DNA from: Chlamydiota bacterium
GTDB taxonomy: Bacteria; Chlamydiota; Chlamydiia; Chlamydiales; Rhabdochlamydiaceae
Direction: 5' to 3'
Assembly: GCA_013288005.1 (NCBI GenBank)
Contig: JABDCS010000010.1
Coordinates: forward strand, 1 to 56,929
Length of the DNA stretch: 56,929 nucleotides
Shown piece by piece: positions 7,956-17,058 of the stretch. Numbering within the stretch: the stretch's first letter is position 1; the number at the start of each line of letters is the position of its first letter. A program made the position numbers and the translations under genes. Below the pieces are notes generated by a model, which saw only the letters and a program-made list of their open reading frames with translations, had not been told where the DNA came from and ran no database searches.

Positions 7956-10130
7956 TCAATCAAAAAAGCTACGGATCTCCTGAATCGTGTAACTTTCCCC
8001 TTGAATTTGGAAAGTATCCCCAATACCCAGGCCTCGCATCGCTTGAGCCAGCTTGGATTGGAAAGAGAGAATATTTTGATCAGGATCAGCATCCCAAGGT
8101 CCTAATAGAGTATAACTGACAGTTTTTCCTTTTGCATTTGCACAAGCCACAATAACACCAACCCCAACTTCTTCCGTCTGGACATCCTCTTTAGTTAGAA
8201 CTCGTGTCCTAGCCAATTGATCGGAAAGTGTTTTGAGCTCCGTCTGAAGGCGGTCTCTTTTTTCTAAAGCGAATTTAAATTCGGAGTTTTCTCGCAAATC
8301 TCCGTGCCCTCTTGCCACTTCAATTTCTTTCGCGTTTTCTACGGTTTCAACTGTCGCGATTTGTTGGATGCGCTGCTGAAGTTTCTGATAGCCTTCTTGA
8401 GTCGTCCAGAAAATCTCCACCTCTTCTTCATCGGCTGATTTATTCCGTCCTTTTTTACGTTCTTTAGCAATAGAAGGATGTACAACCTCTGCAAGTGAGT
8501 AAAGGATCTTAATCTCATGCTCGCCCAAAGTATGACACTTAGTCGCAAGAAGAAGGAATTCTTTTACCTCTGAAAGAGAGGCTTTTTGCATGACATCGCG
8601 AACAATAGCGTATCGCCCACCGCTCAACATTCCGTGCATTTTTTTCACCAGATCTTTTTCACCTGGATTATGCTCCAGATGGCTAAGAAGAATCAGGAAG
8701 GACTCAAAAAAGCCATTTCGCCCTTCAGAATCGCCAAAAGGAAGAGCCGGATTGCTCATCACTTTTTGGAAATACCAAAGGAAAGCATCAGGATGTTGGC
8801 TTGGATCGGTAAGTAATTGGTGAAGTTTTTTCTTAGTCTCTTCCACAAGCTTTGCATTGATCAGTTCCGTTAATAAGTAATCACGCAAAGTATTCTGGTT
8901 AATCGGAAAGAGGAGATTGAGGAAAATAGATGGCCATTTATCGATCACTTCTTTGATTTCAAGAAGAGCTCTCTTCTTAAAGGCAATGATGTCGATTTTC
9001 ATGACAATATCTTCCACAGAAGGGAAACGCTTCAATAAATCGATAATCGCAGTATCTTTCTGTTCTTCATCCTTCCCTAAATCTCGCAGGAAAAAAAGAA
9101 TTTGTAATTCTTGTGCATCATTGAGTTCTTTGAAAGAGAGAGTTTCTTTAAGCTTAGTCTGAAGGTCTTTTCTAAATTCGGTATTCTTTAGTGTTTCGGG
9201 GAAGTCGCGAAGAAATGAATACACCATTTGAATGAGAGTATCGGCATCAGGTTTACGTATTAAAGCCTGAACTAAACGATCTTCGTGGGCCACTTTATTT
9301 TTGCGAAGACGGAAAGGAGATTTTAGTTCTTCTGGAGTTTCTATCATCGTATCTTTTTTTATCTTACTACGGGCCATTTGCCACCATTTCGTCCACTCAG
9401 CAGCTGGTATGATGAGATCGCAGAATTCATCTTTGATTTCGGCTGCAGTTTTAGGCCCCAGGTCACGCAAGAGAATACGGATAACCCCAAGAGGATCTTC
9501 TTTGGCTTTTTGCTCTAAAGCATCTGGATCACCAAAACGTTGCGATAAAAAGTGATCATTAGGAACAGGAATCAGGTTTTTAAAAGCATTGGCAAAAGAC
9601 ATATCTTTGCGGCCCGCAACGTAATCAAACTCCATACTGAGTTGCTCGCGTACCATGGAAACATCAACTATTTCACCAATCCCCCATCCCCCAGTATGGA
9701 ATACGAAATTCCCTTTTTGCATATGGGCAAGTAATTCAAAATTACTAATCGCGCCTTGAAAATCATCTCGAGAACGTAGACCGACAAGGCGTAACATGTC
9801 TTGATAATGCTTGTGGCTGCTATATTTTTTTTGAAGAAACTCTTGTACTAACTGGAAGAGCTGAGAAGAATTTGATGTTTGTATATCGATAATGAGTTGC
9901 AAAACCTTGTCTTTTTCAACGCCTTCTTCAGCGATACTCCACAGCGGTAAAATTTTTTCGATATGTCGACCGAAAGAAGATGCAAAGTCAGCTTTTTTAG
10001 CCATTTCCAAAACTTGACATACCTCCTCGCCATCTAACTCATCCGCTCCGCAATACTCTTCCCATAACTTTAGGAAAGCGGCATAGTCGTGGTTATTGAT
10101 CCTCGTCTGAAAATCTTGGAGATAGCCCAT
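7956..10130 (-). CDS. greA: Transcription elongation factor GreA with long chlamydial N-terminal extension
   Basis: GreA inserts its coiled coil into the RNA polymerase secondary channel and stimulates cleavage of backtracked RNA. Only the last ~160 residues are GreA: coiled coil with ARGHGDLRENSEFKFALEKRDRL (acidic tip residues D and E present), then the FKBP-like domain containing LGPWDADPDQNILSFQSKLAQAM. The preceding ~560 residues (starting MGYLQDFQTRINNHDYAAFLKLWEEYC) are mostly helical and unlike other bacterial GreA; chlamydial GreA of about 715 residues is known to have such an extension. The GTG at 10148 would add six residues; the ATG at 10130, with GAGGA 11 nt upstream, matches the chlamydial start better. 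Confidence 0.95.
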   Translation of the reverse strand: MGYLQDFQTRINNHDYAAFLKLWEEYCGADELDGEEVCQVLEMAKKADFASSFGRHIEKILPLWSIAEEGVEKDKVLQLIIDIQTSNSSQLFQLVQEFLQKKYSSHKHYQDMLRLVGLRSRDDFQGAISNFELLAHMQKGNFVFHTGGWGIGEIVDVSMVREQLSMEFDYVAGRKDMSFANAFKNLIPVPNDHFLSQRFGDPDALEQKAKEDPLGVIRILLRDLGPKTAAEIKDEFCDLIIPAAEWTKWWQMARSKIKKDTMIETPEELKSPFRLRKNKVAHEDRLVQALIRKPDADTLIQMVYSFLRDFPETLKNTEFRKDLQTKLKETLSFKELNDAQELQILFFLRDLGKDEEQKDTAIIDLLKRFPSVEDIVMKIDIIAFKKRALLEIKEVIDKWPSIFLNLLFPINQNTLRDYLLTELINAKLVEETKKKLHQLLTDPSQHPDAFLWYFQKVMSNPALPFGDSEGRNGFFESFLILLSHLEHNPGEKDLVKKMHGMLSGGRYAIVRDVMQKASLSEVKEFLLLATKCHTLGEHEIKILYSLAEVVHPSIAKERKKGRNKSADEEEVEIFWTTQEGYQKLQQRIQQIATVETVENAKEIEVARGHGDLRENSEFKFALEKRDRLQTELKTLSDQLARTRVLTKEDVQTEEVGVGVIVACANAKGKTVSYTLLGPWDADPDQNILSFQSKLAQAMRGLGIGDTFQIQGESYTIQEIRSFFD

Positions 10131-10273
10131 GGATATTTTGTTCCTCACAGAAATGAATTACAAATCCGCTGATATAAGACGCTTTAGGTTGAGTACATTT
10201 TCAGGTCACATTTCGTCTTTTCTCTAAGACACTAAACCACAAATACCCAGAACCCAAGCGGCATGTAAAACAG

Positions 10274-10322
10274 TTTGACACTGCTTTTCCCATTTGAAAA
10301 GCGTTTTGTCAAATTCTATAGA
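10274..10322 (+). promoter_or_regulatory. Promoter of the YjbH-like gene overlapped by an interrupted hairpin
   Basis: TTGAAA (10294-10299), 17 nt, TATAGA (10317-10322) form a good vegetative promoter. The -35 box lies inside a two-tier inverted repeat: TTTGACA (10274-10280) pairs with TGTCAAA (10307-10313), and inside it GCTTTTC (10283-10289) pairs with GAAAAGC (10296-10302). The 370-bp gap between greA and the YjbH-like gene otherwise holds a leader of about 190 nt. That leader contains a possible 33-codon ORF from ATG 10404, with an internal purine-rich GAAGGAGGAAGAG stretch. No RNA gene is seen in the gap. Confidence 0.5.
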
Positions 10323-10518
10323 GCGGCGATGTGAAGAAGTATAGGAAGGGTTTTCTTTATCTTCAATTAGAATTCCCGAAGAATTTATCTCTATACGAAA
10401 TCATGGGAATCAAGATGAAGGAGGAAGAGAAGAAGTTCTGTATTATGGTGATTCCAATAAGAATTACTAGGTCTCTAATTTGTAGACAGCCTTCCCTGCC
10501 TTAGTTAAATTATTCCGC

Positions 10519-12771
10519 ATGGGAAAATCGGGAAAAAAATTCTTTTACGTATTCGTTATCGTGGCTTCCTTGAAGTTGATGGCAACTCTATCAGCTGAAG
10601 GTATTCGAGATACGAACATCAACGGAGAAGAAAATGTTTCTCAAGATAACTTTTGTCCCCCTCATTCTGTAGTAGGTCCACTCAGCGAATTTTCTCTCTA
10701 CGATCCCGTCGACTGCATGTTGCGGGATCTTGAGACTGCGCATCAAATTGATGCCGAACAAAAAGATGAACTTCCTTACTTTTACAATTTTTCAACTGTT
10801 TGCGGCTATTTTACTATGCCTTCCGGACGGATGCCGCCCATGGGGACATATAGTTTCGGAGCTTTCCGCCCGCCCCCCTATAATATTTATGGGGTAAGTC
10901 TACAACCTTTCGATCGGATCGAAGTGTCCCTTAATTACCGCGTTCTCAAGGGGATTACAGAAGCAAATTTTGGTACTAAGGGTTTCGGTGACGATGCGGA
11001 TCGCGTAGCCAATATCAAACTTAATATTTTAAGTCCGCGAGATGGAATCTCCTGGATCCCCTCTATTTCAATCGGTGCAGATGACTTTATTGGAACAAGT
11101 CGTTTTAATTCCCAATATGGAGTCATGACGAAACAATGGAAAAGCGCAAACCTTGAAACCTCTCTAGGGTGGTCCCGTGGTAGAATGAAAGGATGGTTTG
11201 GAGCGGCTGCATGGAGCCCCTGGCGTAAATATAAAAATGAATATCTTCAAAGCCTCTCTTTCATCGCGGAATATGACAACATTGACTATAAAAACCATCG
11301 TTATGAGCATCCTGAGGGCCGCGAGGTTAAGTGTCGCATCAACGGAGGCATTGCCTATACTGTATGGGACATGCTTCAAGTATCCATTAGTTCGCTCCGG
11401 GGAACGAAGATAGCGGGAGGAGCTTCTTTTCGTTACCCTTTAGGCACATCAGAGGGATTATTTACCAAAATTCACGATCCTCTCCCTTACACATCTCCAA
11501 TAGATACAGAATCTTTAGGGGTTACCCGTCCAGAAAACGAATTTGCGCTGGAATTAGCGTATGCGCTAAATGATCAAGGGTTAGATTTATGCTGCATCTA
11601 TCTAGATCCTCAATGTGATGGCGATAGGTTATGGATTAAGGTAATTAATAACCGTTATCGAGAAGAAAAAGTTGTTCGTGAGCGTCTTCAAGATACTTTA
11701 GCTGCTCTTGCGCCTTCGAATATTGTCTCGATCACTGTTGTGACAGAAGCCGACGCCGTTCCTGTTCAGTCCTATACTTTTCGTACAGAAGATTTGCGCC
11801 GTTTTCGCTTAGGACTTATTGGAGCTAGAGAAATGGCTGTCCTTTCCCCGATGCGTGAAGCGCTCCGGCATCCCTCTGGATCGACTTTAATTTACAAAAA
11901 GAACTTACATGTTTGGCTTTTTACCTTTCGTCCTCGATTGCTCACTTTCTTCGGAAGCACGACAGGAAAATTCAAATATAACATTGGACTTCTCGCCTCA
12001 CCAGAGGGATATTTCTTTAATAAGTATTACTATAAATTTCAGTTCGGCTATTCCATTCACTCGACTATGTGGAATATTGGTGGTGTAGATGTTCTCAATC
12101 CTTCCCAACTTCCCAATGTCCGAACCGACACAATTAAGTACTACCAAAACAACTCTGTCTCCTTAGAAAAAGCCTTTATTCAAAGAAGTTTTGCCCTGGG
12201 AAAAGGCTGTTTTTATCGTCTTGCTACAGGGTATTTTGAAATAGCTTATGGAGGCGTCGCTACGGAGTTTCTTTATTGGCCCGTCCACAGTAACTGGGCA
12301 GTGGGATTAGAGGCGGCGAGCGTACTCAAACGTCGCTATAGAGGTATTGCTTTCACACACAAGATTAGGAAGTACAAGGGTGAGATCCCTCATTACATCG
12401 ATTTTTACGGACTTCAGTATTTTGGCGATATTTACTACTACTTTCGCCCCTTACAGCTCGAGTTTAAAGTTATGGGCGGACAATTTCTAGCTAGAGATAA
12501 AGGCGCACGCTTTGAGGTCACAAGACAATTTCCTAGCGGCTTGCGTCTCACAGTATGGTACACGGCCACGAATGGACATGATAAAGTGAATGGTCATACC
12601 TACTTCGACAAAGGAGTAGCCTTCGCGCTTCCTCTCGATTTTTTCCTCTCAAAAAGTAGTCGCACGTATGTAGGTTATGGAATTTCGGCCTGGCTCCGCG
12701 ATGTTGGTGCCGTTGCTGAAACAGGTAAACAACTCTACAATACCCTCCGCGAAGAAAGAATTAATTATTGA
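10519..12771 (+). CDS. YjbH-like (DUF940) outer-membrane beta-barrel protein
   Basis: A 750-residue exported protein. MGKSGKKFFYVFVIVASLKLMATLSAEG is a signal peptide with likely cleavage after the Ala/Ser-rich end. The mature start has the YjbH-type phrase GYFTMPSGRMPPMGTYSFGAF followed by GVSLQPFDRIEVSLNYRV, and alternating amphipathic strands continue through FSYPL- and WYT-type segments to the end. YjbH proteins are outer-membrane barrels linked to exopolysaccharide export (yjbEFGH in E. coli), but no yjbE, F or G homologue is visible here. No clear ribosome binding site precedes the ATG. The long leader and hairpin promoter upstream suggest regulation. An outer-membrane glycan-export or porin role is inferred. 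Confidence 0.7.
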   Translation: MGKSGKKFFYVFVIVASLKLMATLSAEGIRDTNINGEENVSQDNFCPPHSVVGPLSEFSLYDPVDCMLRDLETAHQIDAEQKDELPYFYNFSTVCGYFTMPSGRMPPMGTYSFGAFRPPPYNIYGVSLQPFDRIEVSLNYRVLKGITEANFGTKGFGDDADRVANIKLNILSPRDGISWIPSISIGADDFIGTSRFNSQYGVMTKQWKSANLETSLGWSRGRMKGWFGAAAWSPWRKYKNEYLQSLSFIAEYDNIDYKNHRYEHPEGREVKCRINGGIAYTVWDMLQVSISSLRGTKIAGGASFRYPLGTSEGLFTKIHDPLPYTSPIDTESLGVTRPENEFALELAYALNDQGLDLCCIYLDPQCDGDRLWIKVINNRYREEKVVRERLQDTLAALAPSNIVSITVVTEADAVPVQSYTFRTEDLRRFRLGLIGAREMAVLSPMREALRHPSGSTLIYKKNLHVWLFTFRPRLLTFFGSTTGKFKYNIGLLASPEGYFFNKYYYKFQFGYSIHSTMWNIGGVDVLNPSQLPNVRTDTIKYYQNNSVSLEKAFIQRSFALGKGCFYRLATGYFEIAYGGVATEFLYWPVHSNWAVGLEAASVLKRRYRGIAFTHKIRKYKGEIPHYIDFYGLQYFGDIYYYFRPLQLEFKVMGGQFLARDKGARFEVTRQFPSGLRLTVWYTATNGHDKVNGHTYFDKGVAFALPLDFFLSKSSRTYVGYGISAWLRDVGAVAETGKQLYNTLREERINY

Positions 12772-12801
12772 TGAAGTGTTGTTAGAATGAAATTTCGATA
12801 T

Positions 12802-12832
12802 GAACTAAATTTTTCTGACAAAAAATTTGTTC
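12802..12832. terminator. Hairpin after the YjbH-like gene
   Basis: GAAC plus AAATTTTT (12802-12814, with one bulged T) pairs with AAAAATTT plus GTTC (12821-12832) around a six-base loop. It starts 30 nt after the YjbH stop and lies 75 nt upstream of the glnN start. No uridine run follows, so it may be an attenuator-like leader structure of glnN rather than a full terminator. Confidence 0.4.
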
Positions 12833-12907
12833 AAATCTCTCTTCTAGAGATATTGTACGTTGGTACATGTGCTAGCAAAGGTACGCAAAAAACCACAAGA
12901 GGGAAAA

Positions 12908-15085
12908 ATGAGTTCCCGGATCTTAGCAACAAAAGAAGTTTCCTCACGTAAAAGTTTAAAATTCGGATCGGATTCACGTCGAGGAATTGAGCATTTTGGC
13001 CACCGAACCTTTAACCAAACCGCGATGCAGCAAAGCCTGCCTCCAGAGGTGTTTCATCACATTATCCAGGTTATGCAAGGGTCAGCTACATTTAATGCTC
13101 TTTATGCAGATATTTTAGCAAAAGCTATGCAAGATTGGGCGCAAGCTGAGGGCGCCACACATTTTACGCATTGGTTTCAACCTCTCACGGGTCTTACAGC
13201 AGAAAAGCATGATGCTTTCATCGATTGGAAAGAGCCAGCCACTCTGATAGAAAAATTTTCTGGTCGCAATCTTTTTTATGGGGAACCCGATGCCTCCTCG
13301 CTGCCCTCAGGAGGATTGAGAAAAACTTCCCAAGCTCGCGGCTACACATCCTGGGACCTTACCTCTCCTCCTTTTCTATGGAAATCGGCCTCAAGCGTTA
13401 TCTTATGCATCCCCTCTCTTTTCTTTTCATGGACCGGAGAAGCTTTGGATATGAAAATTCCTTTGATGCGCTCCAATATAAAAATGGCCGACGCTGCTAT
13501 GCGACTTGTGAGCCTACTAGGTCTTCAAGCTAATAGAGCATTTACGACCTTAGGATGTGAACAAGAATATTTCCTAGTCGATCGCTCCTATTGCCAACTC
13601 AGACCGGATTTATTGCTAACAGGCAGAACTCTTTTTGGGGCGCCCCCCGCCAAAGGTCAAGAATTTGAGGATCACTATTTTAGAGCCATTAAACAACGCG
13701 TTCTAGCTTATATTCAAGATTTTGAAGACGAAGCTTATGCATTAGGAATTCCGCTTAAAACACGACATAGCGAAGTAGCGCCTAGCCAATACGAAGTAGC
13801 ACCTATTTTCGAAACCTCCATTGCTGCCGTTGACCATAATGTTTTGCTAATGGAATTGATGCGTGAAGTAGCAGCTCGTCACGACCTAGTCTGTTTGTTT
13901 CATGAAAAGCCTTTTGCCGGAATTAATGGTTCAGGCAAGCACAATAATTGGTCTTTGGGAACCGATACAGGTCTTAATCTATTCGATCCCTCGGATAAGC
14001 CTGGAAATAGTTTACTTTTTTTAATTATGCTCACCGCCACGCTAAGCGCTGTTCACGAGCATGCTGACCTTTTACGATCCAGTGTTGCATCAGCAGGCAA
14101 TGATCATCGTTTAGGAGGGAATGAGGCTCCTCCTCCAATTATTTCTGTTTATTTAGGTGAGGGACTAGAATCCATAATCTCTGATATTGAAAAAGGAGCT
14201 TCTCCTTGTGCGTTTTTAAACACTCTCATCGATCTAAAAATTCACACAGTTGCCAGCCTTCGCCGTGACCATTCCGATCGGAACAGAACCTCTCCTTTTG
14301 CGTTTACAGGGAATAAATTTGAATTTCGAGCCGTTGGGTCCTCAGCTCATTGCGCTTTTCCTGTAACGGTTTTAAATGTAATTGTCGCTCAAGCTTTGAA
14401 TAGGATGATAGACGAAATTGAAACCGCTTACAAACTCTCTGATGACCCCCATGTATTGAACCTGGCGGCTATGCAAGTCATTCGTAAATACTTATTACTT
14501 AGTAAGGACATTCGGTTTTCTGGTAATGGATATTCGAGCGAATGGGTAAAAGAAGCTAAGAATAGAAGGTTGCCGATAATTGAAAGATCTTTTTCGTGTT
14601 TCAGTGTTCTTACAAATAAAAAAACAGTAGAGGTATTTGAAAATGTGCTGAGTAAAGATGAACTTAGCATTCATTATGCCACGCAACTAGATCATTACTG
14701 CAAGGTAAACGACACAGAAGCCAAACTACTCGAAGAACTCTTCTACACGCATATCTTACCTAACGGGATACAGTACCAAAAAGAAATGGTAACTAGCGTC
14801 GCAGCATTACAATCCCTCTCAACATCCATTGACTTCGAACCACAACTCTCCTTTCTCGAAAAATTCTCCACAACATTGAATGAATCGATAAGGAATGTTG
14901 ATTCCTTGAGGGAAACAAGAATAAAAGCTTATGCCTTCCAAGGTCTTGAACAAGGGCAATTTTTCTCCGAGTGTGTCAGTGATAAAATGTTAAAGGCCCG
15001 AAAATCAATCGATACCTTCGAATCTATTATGGATGACCGCCTTTGGCCATTTCCCAAATACCGTGAACTCTTATTTACGCTTTAG
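12908..15085 (+). CDS. glnN: Glutamine synthetase type III
   Basis: ATP-dependent synthesis of glutamine from glutamate and ammonia. The ~725-residue length and motifs identify the GSIII class: N-terminal FGHRTFNQTAMQQSLP and TSPPFLW, glutamate/metal site LGCEQEYFLVD, catalytic loop INGSGKHNNWSLGTDTG, and GNDHRLGGNEAPPPIISVYLG. The later block NRTSPFAFTGNKFEFRAVGS carries the nucleotide/glutamate-binding arginine. An in-frame TTG at 12860 would add 16 residues; the ATG at 12908 with AGAGGG just upstream is preferred. The gene ends tail to tail with kinase 1, stops overlapping. Chlamydiaceae lack this enzyme as far as I recall, so it fits an environmental chlamydia with broader nitrogen metabolism, or a horizontal gain. 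Confidence 0.93.
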   Translation: MSSRILATKEVSSRKSLKFGSDSRRGIEHFGHRTFNQTAMQQSLPPEVFHHIIQVMQGSATFNALYADILAKAMQDWAQAEGATHFTHWFQPLTGLTAEKHDAFIDWKEPATLIEKFSGRNLFYGEPDASSLPSGGLRKTSQARGYTSWDLTSPPFLWKSASSVILCIPSLFFSWTGEALDMKIPLMRSNIKMADAAMRLVSLLGLQANRAFTTLGCEQEYFLVDRSYCQLRPDLLLTGRTLFGAPPAKGQEFEDHYFRAIKQRVLAYIQDFEDEAYALGIPLKTRHSEVAPSQYEVAPIFETSIAAVDHNVLLMELMREVAARHDLVCLFHEKPFAGINGSGKHNNWSLGTDTGLNLFDPSDKPGNSLLFLIMLTATLSAVHEHADLLRSSVASAGNDHRLGGNEAPPPIISVYLGEGLESIISDIEKGASPCAFLNTLIDLKIHTVASLRRDHSDRNRTSPFAFTGNKFEFRAVGSSAHCAFPVTVLNVIVAQALNRMIDEIETAYKLSDDPHVLNLAAMQVIRKYLLLSKDIRFSGNGYSSEWVKEAKNRRLPIIERSFSCFSVLTNKKTVEVFENVLSKDELSIHYATQLDHYCKVNDTEAKLLEELFYTHILPNGIQYQKEMVTSVAALQSLSTSIDFEPQLSFLEKFSTTLNESIRNVDSLRETRIKAYAFQGLEQGQFFSECVSDKMLKARKSIDTFESIMDDRLWPFPKYRELLFTL

Positions 15086-16758
15086 CATTTCACCGGTTCT
15101 GCTTTTTGCTGGCTCGCCCTCTCTTGAGCATAAAGCTCTTCCATAATTTGGTCTAAACGGGCCATTGCAGTAGGGCCTTCGATACGTGTAGCGGGATTGA
15201 CATTGAGCATGTCACTGATCAATTCTCTAAGTGCAGTATTTTGAGAAGCTGATAACTCTTTGTCTTCAGTAAAAAAAGGAGGTTTCCAATCAAAATCATG
15301 CGGAATATTTTCCGCAATTTTATCTAAAGATTGGTTTTGCCATGGCAAGGGAGTAAGAGTTATCAACATGTAAAAAATCATTCCACAGGCCCAGATATCC
15401 GTTTTTTTACTTGCCTCTTCTCCTCTAATCATTTCTGGGGCTAGGTAAGGGAGGGTGCCAATTTTTTTTTGATCCCATACTGGGGCTCCAATCGGCATAG
15501 CAAAATCAAAATCTCCAATAGCAGGGTAACCCTCTTCATCTAGAAAAACATTTTCTGGTTTTATGTCGCAATGTAAAATCTCCTTCGTATGTAGACCTAT
15601 CACTCCCATCAGTATCCCAAGAAGGATTGCTAGCCTATCACACATTCTGATTTCTATTTTTTTCAGAGTTAGATCCTTTATTAGACAAAAAAGATCGCGC
15701 CCTGAGTAGAAATCCATAAAGGAATAAAAGGTTTCACTATCATCGGCACGCAGGTATGTTCGTACAATTCGAGGTAACCCCTCTAAAGATAGGCTTAGCT
15801 TTTTTTCTCGCTCAATACGCTTTCTAATCATAGAGGGATCCACAGAAGTAGTTTTAGCCGCAGTTTCAATATTACATTTCCCAAGGGCATAATTTTTACC
15901 ATCATGCAGACCCGCAGCATGGTATATTTTTTTTAATCCGCCTTCACCTATGAGTTCATCTCCCTCTTCCCTAACATCTAGGCATACAAACCCTTCTTCC
16001 TTGGGGCTTAAAATAATTGTGCGCGCGAGTTTGGTTACTTTTTTATCAAAAACTGTAGGCTTACTAATAGTGGAAAAACGATCACAAAAAAAACTGTACA
16101 TTAGAGTAATTTCATCTACAGACAATCTATTCGGGTTTCCGCTAGACAATAGTTTACTAAATACACTTGTAACGTGAGAAGGCAGGACACTTGAGGGCGG
16201 AAAAACATCTAGGGTTTTTAAAGATAGTTCCTGGCCTTTAGCAGTAGTAACCGATGAAAGTGGCTTAGAAGAGCTCGAAGAAGAAGCAGCTGAGTAACTC
16301 GATGACGATGCGGCCTGAGAAGAAACGTTCCCGAAGCTCATTAAACTCAATCCCATTTCTGGAAATGCCCGCACTGGTATCGCCGATATCGTAGTACTTG
16401 AACAAGATGAGGAGGGAAGGGCTAAGGAAGCTGAAGACGCGACTACAGATACATTTAAGGTCTGAGAAGATTCCCCAAAAGATCGACTTTTCTCAACTGT
16501 AGGAAGAGCAGGAGGAAGAGGATTCAAATATTCATAATTTTTCCGAGCCGCCTCTATACTTGAATCTATGGTTGAATTATGTAGAGGGCCTAAGATTTTT
16601 TGAATCCTGGCTAACGTTTTAGGAGTTTTTCCATCTAGGGGTATAGACTTATCAACTTGAAATCCAGCAAGTCTATTTTTAATTTTTTCAAGATCTTTAA
16701 GTGCTACCTCTATTTCTATGCGTTTATGTTGAGAAATAAAGGTAACCGGACTACTCAT
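15082..16758 (-). CDS. Modular Ser/Thr protein kinase 1 with degenerate HRD and DFG motifs
   Basis: A 558-residue protein with four parts. (a) Residues ~10-75: helical module ending KILGPLHNSTIDSSIEAARKN, shared with the next three genes. (b) A Ser/Ala-rich linker, ~90-185. (c) Residues ~195-260: a second conserved region (NPNRLSVDEITLMYSFF ... VTKLARTIILSP). (d) A eukaryotic-type kinase domain to ~545: glycine loop GEGGLKKIYHA, beta-3 Lys 294 (YALGKC), catalytic loop HCDIKPEN with Asp 398 but Arg replaced by Cys 397, DFD (416-418) instead of DFG, and APE (YLAPEMIRG). Loss of Arg and Gly suggests altered or reduced activity, or no need for activation-loop phosphorylation. No signal peptide or membrane segment; probably acts outside the bacterium as a type III-secreted effector (inference). 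AGAGG precedes the start. Confidence 0.8.
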   Translation of the reverse strand: MSSPVTFISQHKRIEIEVALKDLEKIKNRLAGFQVDKSIPLDGKTPKTLARIQKILGPLHNSTIDSSIEAARKNYEYLNPLPPALPTVEKSRSFGESSQTLNVSVVASSASLALPSSSCSSTTISAIPVRAFPEMGLSLMSFGNVSSQAASSSSYSAASSSSSSKPLSSVTTAKGQELSLKTLDVFPPSSVLPSHVTSVFSKLLSSGNPNRLSVDEITLMYSFFCDRFSTISKPTVFDKKVTKLARTIILSPKEEGFVCLDVREEGDELIGEGGLKKIYHAAGLHDGKNYALGKCNIETAAKTTSVDPSMIRKRIEREKKLSLSLEGLPRIVRTYLRADDSETFYSFMDFYSGRDLFCLIKDLTLKKIEIRMCDRLAILLGILMGVIGLHTKEILHCDIKPENVFLDEEGYPAIGDFDFAMPIGAPVWDQKKIGTLPYLAPEMIRGEEASKKTDIWACGMIFYMLITLTPLPWQNQSLDKIAENIPHDFDWKPPFFTEDKELSASQNTALRELISDMLNVNPATRIEGPTAMARLDQIMEELYAQERASQQKAEPVKC

Positions 16759-16856
16759 GTCAAACCTCTAGGTAGCTAACAGAACCATAACAGAGAGTTT
16801 TTTAAAAACTTTTTCTAAAAATCAGTCTTATTTTGATTTCTGGAATTTTCTTGAGG

Positions 16857-16893
16857 ATTTTAAAAAAAACCAAATTGAATTTCCATTTAATTT
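16857..16893 (-). promoter_or_regulatory. Promoter of kinase 1 with shared pseudo-palindrome
   Basis: On the minus strand: -35 TGGAAA (16885-16880), 17-nt spacer, -10 TAAAAT (16862-16857). The -35 sits in a 22-bp pseudo-palindrome, plus-strand arms AAATTGA (16872-16878) and TTAATTT (16887-16893), 8 nt apart. The same layout precedes kinases 2 and 3. The transcript leader would be about 90 nt. The rest of the 300-bp gap up to 17058 (the 3' side of kinase 2) shows nothing clear. Confidence 0.6.
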
Positions 16894-17058
16894 AGTAATT
16901 GCTTCCATAATAAAGGCAAAATCTTAGAGAGTTCTTAAATAAGTTATTTTTACTTCAACCTCTTAAATACTCGAGAAAAGAACGTGGATGGGGGTTTTCG
17001 CGGTGAAGCAAGTGTCTTTAGAGCTTAGAGAGTGTTCTAAAATTAAGATTTTAATGCT

